A DNA stretch of 64,000 bases, taken from NCBI GenBank assembly GCA_945861665.1, contig CAMAVS010000009.1:28514-92513 (forward strand), in the 5' to 3' direction. Both the position numbers and the translations under genes were made by a program. The stretch comes from Chitinophaga pinensis (lineage in GTDB: Bacteria; Bacteroidota; Bacteroidia; UBA4408). This document shows, one piece after another, positions 46,316 through 56,822 of the stretch (positions are counted from its first letter, which is position 1; each line of letters starts with the position of its first letter). The notes beneath the pieces are model-generated. The model was not told the DNA's origin. It saw only the letters and a program-made list of their open reading frames with translations, and ran no database searches.

Positions 46316-48370
46316 TTACTTAGATAGAATTTCGAACTCCGTCCTTCGGTTCAATTGACGACCTTCCTCTGTATCGTTTGTTGCAATTGGTCGTGTTAAA
46401 CCATAACCTTTTGCAACCAACCTATCTTTGCTAATACCTTTTCCAACCAAATAATCAACAACCGCCTTTGCTCTGTTATCAGACAATGTAAGATTGTACG
46501 CTGCTGAACCTTTTCCATCTGTATGTCCTGATATTTCTATTTTCAAAGAAGGCACATCGTTTAATAATTTAGTTAAGTTTTCCAACTCGTTAAAAGATTC
46601 TTTCCTGAGTGTAGCTTTATCAAAATCGAAGAAAATATTTTTCAATACAATTTTACTACCGACCGCAATGTTTTTAAGTTCAACATCCTTTGTGATTTCT
46701 TGATAGCCTGAACCTAGTGGGATATCAAAATTCTCGGAATGGAATAAGTATCCTTCTTTTTTTACTACAATACCATAGTTTTTACCTGATGGGAGGGTAA
46801 CCAAATATTTACCAGTTTTACTGTTGGAAGGGAAACTGGCTATTACAACATTCTTTTCGTTGTCGACTATTTCAATCAAAGCTTCCAGCGGATTTTTTGT
46901 AAGTGCATCGGTGATTATACCTTTTAACAATGTAAGCTGCGATGTTTTAACTTCTACTTGCGCTGCAATGTTTGTTTCAGAAACCGGAGCAGTTTGATTT
47001 GCCAATAAATTGTCTTCAGTATTCAACACCATTTGTTTTTCAACACCAAGAAAAGATATTTGGTATAAATCAACTTCGCCTTGCCCGTCTTCGCGAATAG
47101 AAGAATAATAACCGTGTTTACCACTTGCCGACATTACAAAGAACATATCATTGTCGGGTGTGTTTACAGGGTATCCTATATTCTGTGGTGTCGACCATTT
47201 TCCATTTTCATATACCGTGCTAAAAATATCCAATCCTCCCATAGAGGTGTGACCTTGAGAACTAAAGTACATAGTCTTCCCATCAGGCAACATAAAAACT
47301 CCTACTTCTTCATATGGTGTATTGATATCTGCACCCATATTTATAGCTTCTCCCCATTTACCCTTTTCATTTTTTATAGAATAGTAAATATCACTTCCGC
47401 CAAGCCCACCTTCCCGATTACTCACCCAATAAAAAATGCGAGCATCATATGAAAGAGTAGCAGCTGATTCTTTAGATGAAGAATTAATTGGTTTGGGCAT
47501 CTTCTCCGGTTTCGACCATTTATCACCTAATAAATCACATTCATAAATATTCCCATCTCCTTTATCATCTATATACATAAAAAGCTTTTGTCCGTTTGGC
47601 GATAACCCTATAATTGCATCATTTCCATTGGTATTGATAGGTGTGCCAATATTTTTTGCTTGTGTCCACTCCTTATTAAATTTGTAGGAAATATAAATAT
47701 CTTCAAAATATTCTCCAAACTCATCCATTATCCGACCAGTTGAATTATCTCTATGTGACGTAAACATCATTACATCCTCATCGGCAGAAATTACCGGGCC
47801 ATAATCGGAAAAAGGGGAATTCATTGTTATTCCAATATTATCAATAAAAACCCTGATTGGATTTTTCATGTAATTGATTCCATATCCACATTCACTCAAC
47901 TTTTTGTCCACACTCTTCATTTTATCAATTTCCTTTAAAGTTAATATTTTACGGTATAAAGCATATTCCTGCTTTGCCTTATCCCACTGCATTGTTAGGT
48001 GATATCCTCTCCCTAATAGATAATGAATATCGGGCGAAACAGTTGGATTTAACTTATAGGCCTTTTCAATATATGGAATTGCTTTTGATTTAATAACTTT
48101 TTTCAAAGAGATATAACAACAACCTATTTTATAATTTAAAAATGCATTATTGGGGTTAAAATCATTCGCTTTTAAATAATGTGGCAATGCTAACCTATAA
48201 GTAACATCACCTTGCTCAAACCATTCGTCCCCAAGTTTTATTTCTTCCAATGCTATCTTTAAGCCACCCTTCTTGTCCTTAAAATTATCTTTTGTAAACT
48301 CCACATTGATTTGAGCTATTGACTGCAAACAAGCAATTGAAACAAAAAATAGTGCAATTAATTTTTTCAT
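46316..48370 (-). CDS. OmpA-family protein with TPR and PD40 repeats
   Basis: The 684-residue protein has a signal peptide (ending CLQSIAQ), TPR-like repeats, and then PD40-type beta-propeller repeats (FTSHRDNSTGRIMDEFGEYFED, FYWVSNREGGLGGSDIYYS, MYFSSQGHTSMGGLDIFST). A carboxypeptidase-regulatory-like domain and a C-terminal OmpA domain with TEFEIL at the end (EISGHTDGKGSAAYN, LSDNRAKAVVDYLVGKGIS) follow. OmpA domains bind peptidoglycan, so it probably links the outer membrane to the wall. Confidence 0.92.
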   Translation of the reverse strand: MKKLIALFFVSIACLQSIAQINVEFTKDNFKDKKGGLKIALEEIKLGDEWFEQGDVTYRLALPHYLKANDFNPNNAFLNYKIGCCYISLKKVIKSKAIPYIEKAYKLNPTVSPDIHYLLGRGYHLTMQWDKAKQEYALYRKILTLKEIDKMKSVDKKLSECGYGINYMKNPIRVFIDNIGITMNSPFSDYGPVISADEDVMMFTSHRDNSTGRIMDEFGEYFEDIYISYKFNKEWTQAKNIGTPINTNGNDAIIGLSPNGQKLFMYIDDKGDGNIYECDLLGDKWSKPEKMPKPINSSSKESAATLSYDARIFYWVSNREGGLGGSDIYYSIKNEKGKWGEAINMGADINTPYEEVGVFMLPDGKTMYFSSQGHTSMGGLDIFSTVYENGKWSTPQNIGYPVNTPDNDMFFVMSASGKHGYYSSIREDGQGEVDLYQISFLGVEKQMVLNTEDNLLANQTAPVSETNIAAQVEVKTSQLTLLKGIITDALTKNPLEALIEIVDNEKNVVIASFPSNSKTGKYLVTLPSGKNYGIVVKKEGYLFHSENFDIPLGSGYQEITKDVELKNIAVGSKIVLKNIFFDFDKATLRKESFNELENLTKLLNDVPSLKIEISGHTDGKGSAAYNLTLSDNRAKAVVDYLVGKGISKDRLVAKGYGLTRPIATNDTEEGRQLNRRTEFEILSK

Positions 48371-48392
48371 ATCGACTGTATCTATTTAATAA

Positions 48393-49445
48393 TTATTTAC
48401 ATTCACTTGCATATCCTTTTCCAGCAGCAACACCAAGTTCAGCAGCCTTTTTCCAGTCTGAACAAGAACCGTTTTCATCACGCAACATTTCCTTTACATT
48501 GCCTCTATTCAAGTAAGCAAAACCATAATTAGGATCCAACTTTATTGCTTCATTGCAATCGTCAATAGCACCGTTATAATTTTTCATTTTATATTTTGCA
48601 GATGCCCTGTTATTGTAAGCATAATAATAGGTTGGTTGTAATTTAATTGCCATGTCAAAATCTTCAATGGCACCTATGTAATCTCCGCTTTCATAACGTG
48701 CGGCACCACGATTGTTATAAGCAATATGATAATCGTACTTAATTTTAATAGCTTTACCATAGTCCTCTATTGCTGCTTTACAATCAGCTTTCCTTCTTTT
48801 AACACTCCCTAAATTATTATATACAAAAGCCAAATCGGGATTTACTATAACTGCCTTTTGATAATCGGATATTGCGCCATCATAATCCTCCAACTGACGC
48901 TTAGCACTACCTCTATCATTCAAGGCATAAGCGTAATCGGGTTTAATAATAATTGCCTTGTTATAATCTTCAATAGCTGCTTTATAATCTTTGTTTTCAA
49001 ACTTTACTGAGGCTCTGTAATAATACGCTTGTGAATAGTTTAAATTCTTTTCAATGGCCAAGGTATAATCAGCAATTGCACCTTCTTTATCGCCTATGGC
49101 ATTTTTTGCCTGAGCTCTCGAGAAATAAGCTTTATCGTTATTGGGTTGTAATTGTATAGATTTGTTATAATCGGCAACAGCACCCTTATAATCCTTCAAC
49201 TCAAATTTGGCTGCGCCACGATTGTAATATACTTTATCAAAATTATCCCTAAGTCCGATTGCTTTGTCGTAATCGGTTACCGCAGCTTGGTAATCCTTTT
49301 TATTATAGTTAGTAATACCACTGTTATAAAACGTTTCTGCCTCATTGTCAACCAAAAATTGTATCGCTTTTACAGTATCGGACTGTGCAAAGATGTCGCA
49401 TATACCTATCAATAATGAAACGAATATTAAAATTGTTTTCTTCAT
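48393..49445 (-). CDS. Secreted TPR-repeat protein
   Basis: The 350-residue protein has a signal peptide (ending CDIFAQ) and about eight consecutive tetratricopeptide repeats of the type AYNNRGxAxxxxxDYxGAIxDYxxAIxLxPxY. It follows the OmpA/PD40 protein in the leftward direction (transcribed first) with a 22-base gap. The 133-residue TPR protein at 29964 has similar repeats but a different context. Confidence 0.9.
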   Translation of the reverse strand: MKKTILIFVSLLIGICDIFAQSDTVKAIQFLVDNEAETFYNSGITNYNKKDYQAAVTDYDKAIGLRDNFDKVYYNRGAAKFELKDYKGAVADYNKSIQLQPNNDKAYFSRAQAKNAIGDKEGAIADYTLAIEKNLNYSQAYYYRASVKFENKDYKAAIEDYNKAIIIKPDYAYALNDRGSAKRQLEDYDGAISDYQKAVIVNPDLAFVYNNLGSVKRRKADCKAAIEDYGKAIKIKYDYHIAYNNRGAARYESGDYIGAIEDFDMAIKLQPTYYYAYNNRASAKYKMKNYNGAIDDCNEAIKLDPNYGFAYLNRGNVKEMLRDENGSCSDWKKAAELGVAAGKGYASECK

Positions 49446-49663
49446 AGGGCTTTGTTAAAAATATTTTACTGATTTTTACGAAATGAAATTACATTGCGAA
49501 TGTAGTTTTACTGATAGACAATTACAAATAAATCGAATATGAATAGCAATATTAAAGCGACAAAATCCATAATTATTCCTAATAAATACCCATCCATTTA
49601 TCTGTTCGGCATTTTTTGTACTTTTATTTTGGTTAATTTTCAAAAAAAATTAAAGTATACACA

Positions 49664-50800
49664 TTGAAAAACATTATCATTGGTCCGGCTTTTCCATTGC
49701 GTGGAGGCATTGCAAACTTTAACGAAGCTTTATGTAAAGCCTATGGCAAAAAGCAAATCGAATCGAGCATTGTATCCTTCTCTTTGCAATACCCTTCCTT
49801 TTTGTTTCCTGGAAAAACACAATTCGACAATGGATATTCACCCGAAGGTTTAAAAATAGAGACAATAATAAACTCCATTAATCCGTTTAATTGGATAAAA
49901 ATAGCACTGCACATTAAAAAACAAGAACCCGATTATGTTATTATTCGATATTGGTTACCCTTTATGGGTCCTTGCTTAGGTACAATTGCACGTATTATTA
50001 AATGGAACACAAACATAAAAGTTATTGCCATAACCGATAATGTTATTCCACACGAAAAAAGAATTGGAGATACATTATTCACCCGCTATTTTGTAAAATG
50101 TTGTGATGGCTTTATAGCAATGTCACAATCGGTATTACACGATTTAAAAACATTTACCGAAAATACAAATACCCGACTTATTCCTCATCCCATTTACGAT
50201 ATTTTTGGAGAAAAAGTAAACAAGCAACAAGCACAACAAAACTTAAACCTCAACACAAAGGATAAGCACATTCTGTTTTTTGGTTTTATTCGCAATTACA
50301 AAGGTCTCGACCTACTATTGAAAGCAATGGCTGATAGTAGAATAAAAGCATTGGGAATAAAACTTATTGTAGCAGGTGAGTTTTATGAAAAAGCAGATGA
50401 ATACGAAAAAATAATTCAGGAAAATAGCTTACAAAGCTCGGTCATTCTTCATACACATTATATTGATTCGAATAAAGTGAAAGATTATTTTTGCGCAGCA
50501 GATATGATAGTCCAGCCCTACAAAACAGCAACGCAAAGTGGTATTACCCAAATCGCTTACCATTTTGAAAGACCAATTTTGGTAACTAATACAGGCGGAC
50601 TGGCAGAAATTGTTTCGCACAACAAAGTGGGGTATGTAACTGAAATTAATCCAACGGAAATTTCGAATTCATTGATTGATTTTTATTCAAACAACAGAGA
50701 AAATGAGTTTTCTGCAAATGTAAAATTTGAGAAAAAACGATTTGAATGGAGCACAATGGTAGAAGGTATCGATAACCTTTTAGCCGATTTATATAAATAA
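49664..50800 (+). CDS. Glycosyltransferase family 4
   Basis: The 378-residue protein begins with a TTG (49664). It has GPAFPLRGGIANFNEALC at the N-terminus, IPHPIYDIFG before the linker, the C-terminal half FFGFIRNYKGLDLLLKAMAD and the nucleotide-sugar motif region ADMIVQPYKTATQSGITQIAYHF, then NTGGLAEIV. This is GT4. It probably adds a sugar to a surface polysaccharide. A convergent acyl-CoA dehydrogenase-family gene follows with a 14-base gap. Confidence 0.88.
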   Translation: MKNIIIGPAFPLRGGIANFNEALCKAYGKKQIESSIVSFSLQYPSFLFPGKTQFDNGYSPEGLKIETIINSINPFNWIKIALHIKKQEPDYVIIRYWLPFMGPCLGTIARIIKWNTNIKVIAITDNVIPHEKRIGDTLFTRYFVKCCDGFIAMSQSVLHDLKTFTENTNTRLIPHPIYDIFGEKVNKQQAQQNLNLNTKDKHILFFGFIRNYKGLDLLLKAMADSRIKALGIKLIVAGEFYEKADEYEKIIQENSLQSSVILHTHYIDSNKVKDYFCAADMIVQPYKTATQSGITQIAYHFERPILVTNTGGLAEIVSHNKVGYVTEINPTEISNSLIDFYSNNRENEFSANVKFEKKRFEWSTMVEGIDNLLADLYK

Positions 50801-50814
50801 TTCCCTGAAAGTAA

Positions 50815-51708
50815 TTAGCCTTTTCTAAAACTAGGAGCAACCACCAATTCCTTACTGCCGGCTGTATAGGTATAAAAACCTTGTCCTGATTTAGCACCTA
50901 AATTCCCCGCCATAACCATATTCACCAATAAGGGACAAGGAGCATATTTGGGATTTCCAAATCCATCTTGCAGTACTTTCAAAATAGAAAGACACACATC
51001 TAATCCTATAAAATCGGCCAATTGTAAAGGCCCCATAGGGTGTGCCATACCCAATTTCATTACTGTATCAATCTCTTCAACACCTGCTACACCTTCGTAC
51101 AAAGTAATTATAGCTTCGTTAATCATTGGCATTAAAATTTTATTTGCCACAAATCCGGGATAATCATTCACCTCAACAGGTACTTTGTTTAATTTTTTAG
51201 ACAATTCCATAATGGTATTTGTAACATCGTTGCTTGTTGAATATCCACGAATAACCTCCACTAATTTCATTACAGGAACAGGATTCATAAAGTGCATTCC
51301 AATTACCTTGTCGGGACGTTTTGTAACAGCCCCAATTTTTGTAATAGATATGGAAGATGTATTGCTTGCAAGAATGGCATTCTCACCACATAGCTTATCT
51401 AATTCTCTAAAAATGTTCAGTTTTATTTCTACATTTTCAGTAGCTGCTTCCACCACTAAATCAGCATTTTTAACTCCATCGGCTACAGAAGTAAATGTTT
51501 TTATGTTTGATAAGGTTGCTGTTTTATCAGCTTCTGTGATTGCGCCTTTGGCAATTATTCTATCTAAATTTTTTGAAATGGTGGCCAATGCTTTATCTAA
51601 AGCCGGCTGAGAAATGTCTATCAATGCTACTTGGTAAGCAGATTGCGCGAATGTATGAGCAATTCCATTACCCATTGTTCCTGATCCTATAACTGCAATA
51701 TTTTTCAT
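50815..51708 (-). CDS. 3-hydroxybutyryl-CoA dehydrogenase
   Basis: The 297-residue protein has a Rossmann start (IAVIGSGTMGNGIAHTFAQ), the catalytic region SNTSSISITKIGAVTKRPDKVIGMHFMNPVPVMKLVEVI with the essential His, and the C-terminal PGFVANKILMPMINEAI, VEEIDTVMKLGMAHPMGP and LADFIGLDVCLSIL. This is the typical single-function enzyme of fatty-acid/butyrate metabolism. Confidence 0.95.
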   Translation of the reverse strand: MKNIAVIGSGTMGNGIAHTFAQSAYQVALIDISQPALDKALATISKNLDRIIAKGAITEADKTATLSNIKTFTSVADGVKNADLVVEAATENVEIKLNIFRELDKLCGENAILASNTSSISITKIGAVTKRPDKVIGMHFMNPVPVMKLVEVIRGYSTSNDVTNTIMELSKKLNKVPVEVNDYPGFVANKILMPMINEAIITLYEGVAGVEEIDTVMKLGMAHPMGPLQLADFIGLDVCLSILKVLQDGFGNPKYAPCPLLVNMVMAGNLGAKSGQGFYTYTAGSKELVVAPSFRKG

Positions 51709-51723
51709 AATTAAAAATTGAAT

Positions 51724-53148
51724 TTATTTACCCCTTCCTTGTACTACAATTAATACAGTGTAGATTAATATTTTAAAGTCCACTAAAATACTCATATTTT
51801 CAATATACAATACATCGTATTTTAATCGTTGAACCATTTCTTCAACCGTTTCGGCATAACCATATTTTACTTGTCCCCACGAAGTTATCCCCGGTCTTAC
51901 CTTTAATAAATGCTTGTAATGAGGTGCCTGTTTTACAATTAAATCGATATAATACTGTCTTTCAGGTCGAGGGCCAACGATACTCATATCACCTATCAAT
52001 ACATTGTAAAATTGAGGTATTTCATCGAGCCTCACTTTACGCATAAATTTTCCAACAGGAGTAATTCGGGGATCCGTTTTGCTCGATAAGGCAGGTCCGT
52101 TTTTTTCAGCATCAATGTACATCGATCTGAATTTGTAAATATTGAATGGTTTGCCGTGCATTCCAATTCTTTCGTGGTTATACAGGGCCGATCCTTTTGA
52201 TCCACTTTTAACCAAAACAGCTACCACAATATACAGTGGAGAAAACAAAATTAAAACAATAAGGGACACACTTACATCAATAACTCGTTTAGCTACCTGT
52301 TGCCAAGTTGGCATTATATGATGCGATATTTCAATAAGTGGAGCACCAAAAATAGAATTCATTTTTACCGAGCCTGATAAAATATCATACATATCGGGTA
52401 TTACTTTTATAATTATAGTTGAATATTCTTGTAATTCATTAATAATTTTTCCAATAAACTCATGTTCCCACGATTCAATTGCTACAATAACCTCCTCTAC
52501 CTTATTTTGATTAATTATGTTTTTCAAATCACCAAATTCACCTAAGTGAGGTAATTGTTCCTTCAATAAATGCCCTTTACCATTCTTATTTTCAATGTGT
52601 ACAAAACCGATGAACTTATTGCCCGATGATTTTGATTGTGATTGCATTTCATTGTATAAGTTTAGCGCATTGACATTACTACCAATCATAAGGGTATTAA
52701 ATCCTATTCTGCGGCTTTGAATTTTCCTTACGGTATTCGTTGTTATACAAAAACGAAAGAAATAGGTAATGAAAAGATGAATAAAAAAGAGTGATAAAAA
52801 AGATTGATAGTAAGCCTTGTAGGAATTAATAAAATCATCAAGCAACAAGGCAAAAAACAAAATTATTACCCCTATGAAAGTAATGGAAATTGTTTGCCCA
52901 AGTTCAATTAACCTTGATTTTCGAAAGGGTGTCTTATAGTATCCTGTAATTGCATATAATAGCAGCCAAAAAAATGGAATTAAAATCAAGCCCTTGTAAA
53001 AAGTGTCATTAAACTCAATGGGAGCGTGTCCTCCTTCGTGACCTATTTCAATATACAACTTTCTAAAAACAAAAAAACACGCCCACGAAGCAGATGCAGT
53101 AATACAGTCGGATAGAATATAAAGAATAGTTTGTAACCGTTTATTCAT
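51724..53148 (-). CDS. Polyprenyl-phosphate glycosyl-1-phosphate transferase (WcaJ type)
   Basis: The 474-residue protein has four predicted N-terminal membrane helices, a CoA-binding-like Rossmann domain (LMIGSNVNALNLYNEM) and a fifth helix (VIDVSVSLIVLILFSPLYIVV). The C-terminal catalytic domain is KFRSMYIDAEKNGP, RKVRLDEIPQFYNVLIGDMSIVGPRPE, and VRPGITSWGQVKYG. It starts capsule or exopolysaccharide repeat-unit synthesis on undecaprenyl phosphate. The Gfo/Idh oxidoreductase and glycosyltransferase genes nearby fit a polysaccharide role. Confidence 0.93.
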   Translation of the reverse strand: MNKRLQTILYILSDCITASASWACFFVFRKLYIEIGHEGGHAPIEFNDTFYKGLILIPFFWLLLYAITGYYKTPFRKSRLIELGQTISITFIGVIILFFALLLDDFINSYKAYYQSFLSLFFIHLFITYFFRFCITTNTVRKIQSRRIGFNTLMIGSNVNALNLYNEMQSQSKSSGNKFIGFVHIENKNGKGHLLKEQLPHLGEFGDLKNIINQNKVEEVIVAIESWEHEFIGKIINELQEYSTIIIKVIPDMYDILSGSVKMNSIFGAPLIEISHHIMPTWQQVAKRVIDVSVSLIVLILFSPLYIVVAVLVKSGSKGSALYNHERIGMHGKPFNIYKFRSMYIDAEKNGPALSSKTDPRITPVGKFMRKVRLDEIPQFYNVLIGDMSIVGPRPERQYYIDLIVKQAPHYKHLLKVRPGITSWGQVKYGYAETVEEMVQRLKYDVLYIENMSILVDFKILIYTVLIVVQGRGK

Positions 53149-53149
53149 A

Positions 53150-54031
53150 TTATTGATATACCAACTTTATATTATCAAAATAAAACACAGGTTCGGGCAC
53201 TTCAGGTGACGTTTCTGCATACATAAAAATGTTAAAATCTTTTGCAGAAGTTTGCGGGCTAACAACACTTGTTAAGTTGATATATATTTTTTTCCATTCC
53301 AAATTTCCTGAACCATTTACTGTAGTTTTCAAATATACAGCTGCTTGCTGAATTGATTCGGAAGGGGTGTTTGCAAATATTCCAACTGCAACCGTAGTGC
53401 TTATTTTATAGTTCAATTCCAAAAAAACGTTCGATCCGGCTGTAGGAATCACAAAAGCTTCGTTCGATTTTAACTCTAACCTTGTTCTGTTTTGTGAAGC
53501 ACTTAAAAAAACAGCTCCACTTTTATTACCCTCAAAAACATCACTTGCAATTAAAACTACATTTAAATCCGTATCGCTGCGGCTTGTTTTCGAAATAGTT
53601 ACTCCCGGACTTTCAAAATCTTCAATCCAGGCAAATTTTGCGAAGCTGCTATAGCTCACAGTTGGTTCTACAAATGTAACTTCGCCTTTGGTTAGATTAA
53701 CTTTTTGGGAGTAAATTGTATAAAATGGATACGGGGCACGTGTTTCACCCACTCCACTTAATTTGATTCCCGCACTAACATCAATAGTGTGTTCGCCTTC
53801 TTTTAAAACAGGAAATTTGGCCGGTAATTGAAATACCCCAATAGCTTTATTGTCTATATAAACCCATGCATCTGTTATATCTTTTGAATCACTGCCTTGT
53901 GTTGCATAATCGACAGTTAAATCAATCTTATCAATAACAATGTAAGATGGTACATCTACACTCTTATCACAGGCGAATAAAAAAACAGAAAAACTAACTA
54001 AAAAAGCACTCTTAAGTAAAAATTTCCTCAT
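53150..54031 (-). CDS. Hypothetical lipoprotein
   Basis: The 293-residue protein has a signal peptide with lipobox FLFAC (cysteine 21) and a beta-rich body. The second half (from AWIEDFESPGVTISK) ends with a segment VFYFDNIKLVYQ, resembling carbohydrate-binding or galactose-binding-like modules of Bacteroidota surface lipoproteins. It is one base from the sugar transferase gene, so it is likely cotranscribed with the polysaccharide genes. Confidence 0.75.
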   Translation of the reverse strand: MRKFLLKSAFLVSFSVFLFACDKSVDVPSYIVIDKIDLTVDYATQGSDSKDITDAWVYIDNKAIGVFQLPAKFPVLKEGEHTIDVSAGIKLSGVGETRAPYPFYTIYSQKVNLTKGEVTFVEPTVSYSSFAKFAWIEDFESPGVTISKTSRSDTDLNVVLIASDVFEGNKSGAVFLSASQNRTRLELKSNEAFVIPTAGSNVFLELNYKISTTVAVGIFANTPSESIQQAAVYLKTTVNGSGNLEWKKIYINLTSVVSPQTSAKDFNIFMYAETSPEVPEPVFYFDNIKLVYQ

Positions 54032-54093
54032 CTATTAACTTCACAAAATTACCAATAACACAGTTGCAACGACAAATATTGCATTTTATTGTG

Positions 54094-55080
54094 TTACGAA
54101 TATAAAAGTTGTGAAGTTAATTTTAATTTTTCAATTATTTTGTAGGCAACATCAAGGGCGTTATAGCCATCATCAAGACTTACAGGCGGAATTGTATCAT
54201 TTTTAATGGATTCATAAAAACATTCCAATTCTGTTTTAATAGCATTTATTGGCTGAATGGTCGGCTTATCGAAATAGATTTGCTTTTGACCTTTGCCATT
54301 TCCCAAATCAATCACAACAGCCAATGGGTCAACCTCGCCTTTAACTGACTTTAGTTTTACTACACTCACTTCCTTTTCCAAAAAATCGACCGAAATATAT
54401 GCATCCCGCTGAAAAAAGCGTGATTTTCTCATGTTTTTCATTGATATTCTACTTGCGGTTAAATTTGCAACACATCCATTATCAAATTCAATTCTCGCAT
54501 TTGCAATATCGGGGGTATCGCTCACTACTGCAACACCACTGGCACTAATCTTTTTAATATTCGATTTTACAATACTTAAAATAATGTCTATATCGTGAAT
54601 CATTAAATCAAGCACCACAGAAACATCTGTTCCCCTTGGATTAAATTGTGCTAATCGATGCGTTTCGATAAACATTGGATTGGAACAATAAGATTTTGCA
54701 GCTATAAAAGCGGGGTTAAATCGCTCAACGTGACCCACTTGCCCTTTCACATCTGCCTCCAAGGAAAGTGAAATGAGATGCTTTGCTTCTTCAATAGTAT
54801 TGGTTATGGGTTTCTCAATAAAAATATGTTTGCTTTTTTTTAATGCCCTTACGGCACAATCATAATGGGTAAGTGTTGGTGTAACAATATCAACAACATC
54901 AACAGCATCAATTAACTCATCGATGGAAGAAAAAGCCTTTAAATTAAACTCCTTTGAGATAGCAGAGGCATTTGCTTCGTCCGAATCGTAAAAACCAACC
55001 AATTCAAATTCATTTATCTCTTTAAGTATACGAATGTGAATTTTACCCAGGTGACCTGCACCCAATACCCCTATTTTCAT
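54094..55080 (-). CDS. Gfo/Idh/MocA-family oxidoreductase
   Basis: The 328-residue protein has a Rossmann start (IGVLGAGHLGKIHIRILKEI), DVVDIVTPTLTHYDCAVRAL, and the EKP motif (HIFIEKPITNTIEEAKHL). The catalytic-type region is VGHVERFNPAFIAAK, and DLMIHDIDIIL carries the conserved H-D-I. It likely oxidises or reduces a sugar or sugar nucleotide. It precedes the lipoprotein and sugar transferase genes on the same strand. Confidence 0.92.
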   Translation of the reverse strand: MKIGVLGAGHLGKIHIRILKEINEFELVGFYDSDEANASAISKEFNLKAFSSIDELIDAVDVVDIVTPTLTHYDCAVRALKKSKHIFIEKPITNTIEEAKHLISLSLEADVKGQVGHVERFNPAFIAAKSYCSNPMFIETHRLAQFNPRGTDVSVVLDLMIHDIDIILSIVKSNIKKISASGVAVVSDTPDIANARIEFDNGCVANLTASRISMKNMRKSRFFQRDAYISVDFLEKEVSVVKLKSVKGEVDPLAVVIDLGNGKGQKQIYFDKPTIQPINAIKTELECFYESIKNDTIPPVSLDDGYNALDVAYKIIEKLKLTSQLLYS

Positions 55081-55207
55081 TTTACATCTATTTTATACAA
55101 AAGTATGCGCTATTAACAATTAGTTTTTAGTAACCTCTGGTTTTTTATTAGCAAATAATTGTTAGTTTATATATGTTTGTATGTCGAGTTAAACTAAAAT
55201 ACAGCAA

Positions 55208-55852
55208 GTGATAGATACTTTTAGGCACAAGGGAATGCGAAAGCAGATGGTAGCAGAAATAACCGAAAAGGGTATTTATGATAGTGGGGTCATTACTGCA
55301 CTTGAATCCGTCCCTCGGCATTTATTTCTTGACAATGCGTTTTTAGAATTTGCTTATCAGGATAAAGCCTTTCCTATTGGGGCAGGTCAAACTATTTCAC
55401 ACCCTTACACAGTAGCATTTCAAAGTCAGCTCCTACAAATTAAAAAGGGTGAAAAAATATTGGAAATAGGTACAGGATGTGGCTACCAAACTTCCATTTT
55501 ATGCTACTTAGGTGCAAAAGTATTTAGTATTGAACGACAAAAATCGCTGTATGACAAAACAAAACTGTTGTTACCAAGTCTTGGTTATAGCCCAAAATTG
55601 TTTTTTGGAGATGGCTATAAGGGACTACCTTCTTTTGCACCTTTCGATAAAATAATAGTTACAGCAGGAGCTCCTTTTATTCCTGAAGCATTGAAAGAAC
55701 AACTTAAAATTGGAGGAACGCTTATTATTCCGGTTGGAGATGGAAAAGTACAACAAATGTTTTCCTTGAAAAAAACAACTGACACCTTATTCGTCACAAA
55801 AGAACACGGAGACTTTAAATTTGTTCCATTGCTTGAACAAAAAGCACAATAA
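55208..55852 (+). CDS. pcm: Protein-L-isoaspartate O-methyltransferase
   Basis: The 214-residue protein starts with a GTG (55208). It repairs isoaspartyl residues by methylation. Motifs: VPRHLFLDNAFLEFAYQDKAFPIGAGQTISHPYTVA (split here as VPRHLF, then GQTISHPYTVA), LEIGTGCGYQTSIL for SAM binding, and IVTAGAPFIPEALKEQL. An ATG start is not seen near, which supports the GTG. Confidence 0.95.
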   Translation: MIDTFRHKGMRKQMVAEITEKGIYDSGVITALESVPRHLFLDNAFLEFAYQDKAFPIGAGQTISHPYTVAFQSQLLQIKKGEKILEIGTGCGYQTSILCYLGAKVFSIERQKSLYDKTKLLLPSLGYSPKLFFGDGYKGLPSFAPFDKIIVTAGAPFIPEALKEQLKIGGTLIIPVGDGKVQQMFSLKKTTDTLFVTKEHGDFKFVPLLEQKAQ

Positions 55853-55896
55853 ACTAAAAAAACATGCGTTATAATACGGCTTTAAAAACAAAATCG

Positions 55897-56757
55897 ATGA
55901 AACAAATAATCTTATCTATTACTATAATTTTAAGCATAACACAAGTATTTTCTCAAGAAATACTTTCAAAAAAAGGGGAGAAATATCTTCCTGAAGCAAA
56001 GGATTGGTCGATAGGTATTGATGCTGTTCCGTTTTTAAACTATACCGGAAGATTATTATCAACTGCAGGCTCCACTTCACCTAATATATCTAATCCATCG
56101 GCTTTCCCTTTAGCAATTAACGGAAAATATTTTACAGCAGATCAGAAATGCTACAGAGGTAGGGTAAGATTGGCAGCACTTTCAAACACTGTTCGAAACT
56201 CAGTTGTTGATGAACAGAACTCAACAATAGATACTGTTTATACCCAAGATTCAAAAAAAACAACTTCAGCAAACATCACTTTATCTTTCGGTGTTGAGAA
56301 TAGAAAGGGAAAAACTCGATTACAAGGACTCTATGGCGTAGAAGGGGTCCTATTGGTTTCGACCGGGAAGACAAAAATAAATTATGGTAACGATTATTCA
56401 AGCACACACGTTTCGGTAACAAGTACCGACTTTTCTCTACCAATAGCTTCAGGAGGTTACACTTCATCTTCAACTCTTACTAGAATAACAGAAACAAAAC
56501 AAGGCACAAGTTTAGGGCTTGGAGTAAGAGGATTTATTGGTGTCGAATATTTTATACTTGCAAAATTATCAATTACTGCCGAGTTAGGAATTACTTTAAT
56601 ATATACCAATACAAACGATGGATTTAGTGCACAACAATCGTGGGATGTATCTTCAAGTAGCTCAAAATCAAAGCGTTTAATTAATGGAGGAGGTTCAAGC
56701 TTGGGAATTGATACCGATAATAATGGTGGCCAATTGAGCATAAACTTTTATTTTTAA
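55897..56757 (+). CDS. Secreted outer-membrane-like protein, unknown
   Basis: I prefer the ATG at 55897 because a signal peptide (MKQIILSITIILSITQVFSQ) starts there; an in-frame ATG at 55864 would add 11 polar residues. The mature part of about 265 residues is rich in alternating beta-strand and glycine-serine text (YTGRLLSTAGSTSPNISNP, GVRGFIGVEYFILAKLSITAE, GQLSINFYF) and ends with F, like outer membrane beta-barrels. Function unknown. Confidence 0.7.
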   Translation: MKQIILSITIILSITQVFSQEILSKKGEKYLPEAKDWSIGIDAVPFLNYTGRLLSTAGSTSPNISNPSAFPLAINGKYFTADQKCYRGRVRLAALSNTVRNSVVDEQNSTIDTVYTQDSKKTTSANITLSFGVENRKGKTRLQGLYGVEGVLLVSTGKTKINYGNDYSSTHVSVTSTDFSLPIASGGYTSSSTLTRITETKQGTSLGLGVRGFIGVEYFILAKLSITAELGITLIYTNTNDGFSAQQSWDVSSSSSKSKRLINGGGSSLGIDTDNNGGQLSINFYF

Positions 56758-56822
56758 TTAATTAACAGTCAATAGATTAACACTTTTTTTCGGATAAATA
56801 TTTTCATAATAATTGATAAATG

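Noticed and set aside
49275..49281. A GGTTACC word inside the TPR gene at 48393-49445
   Set aside because: It lies within coding sequence and no TATTAAT box follows at 15-16 bases, so it is not part of the regulon.
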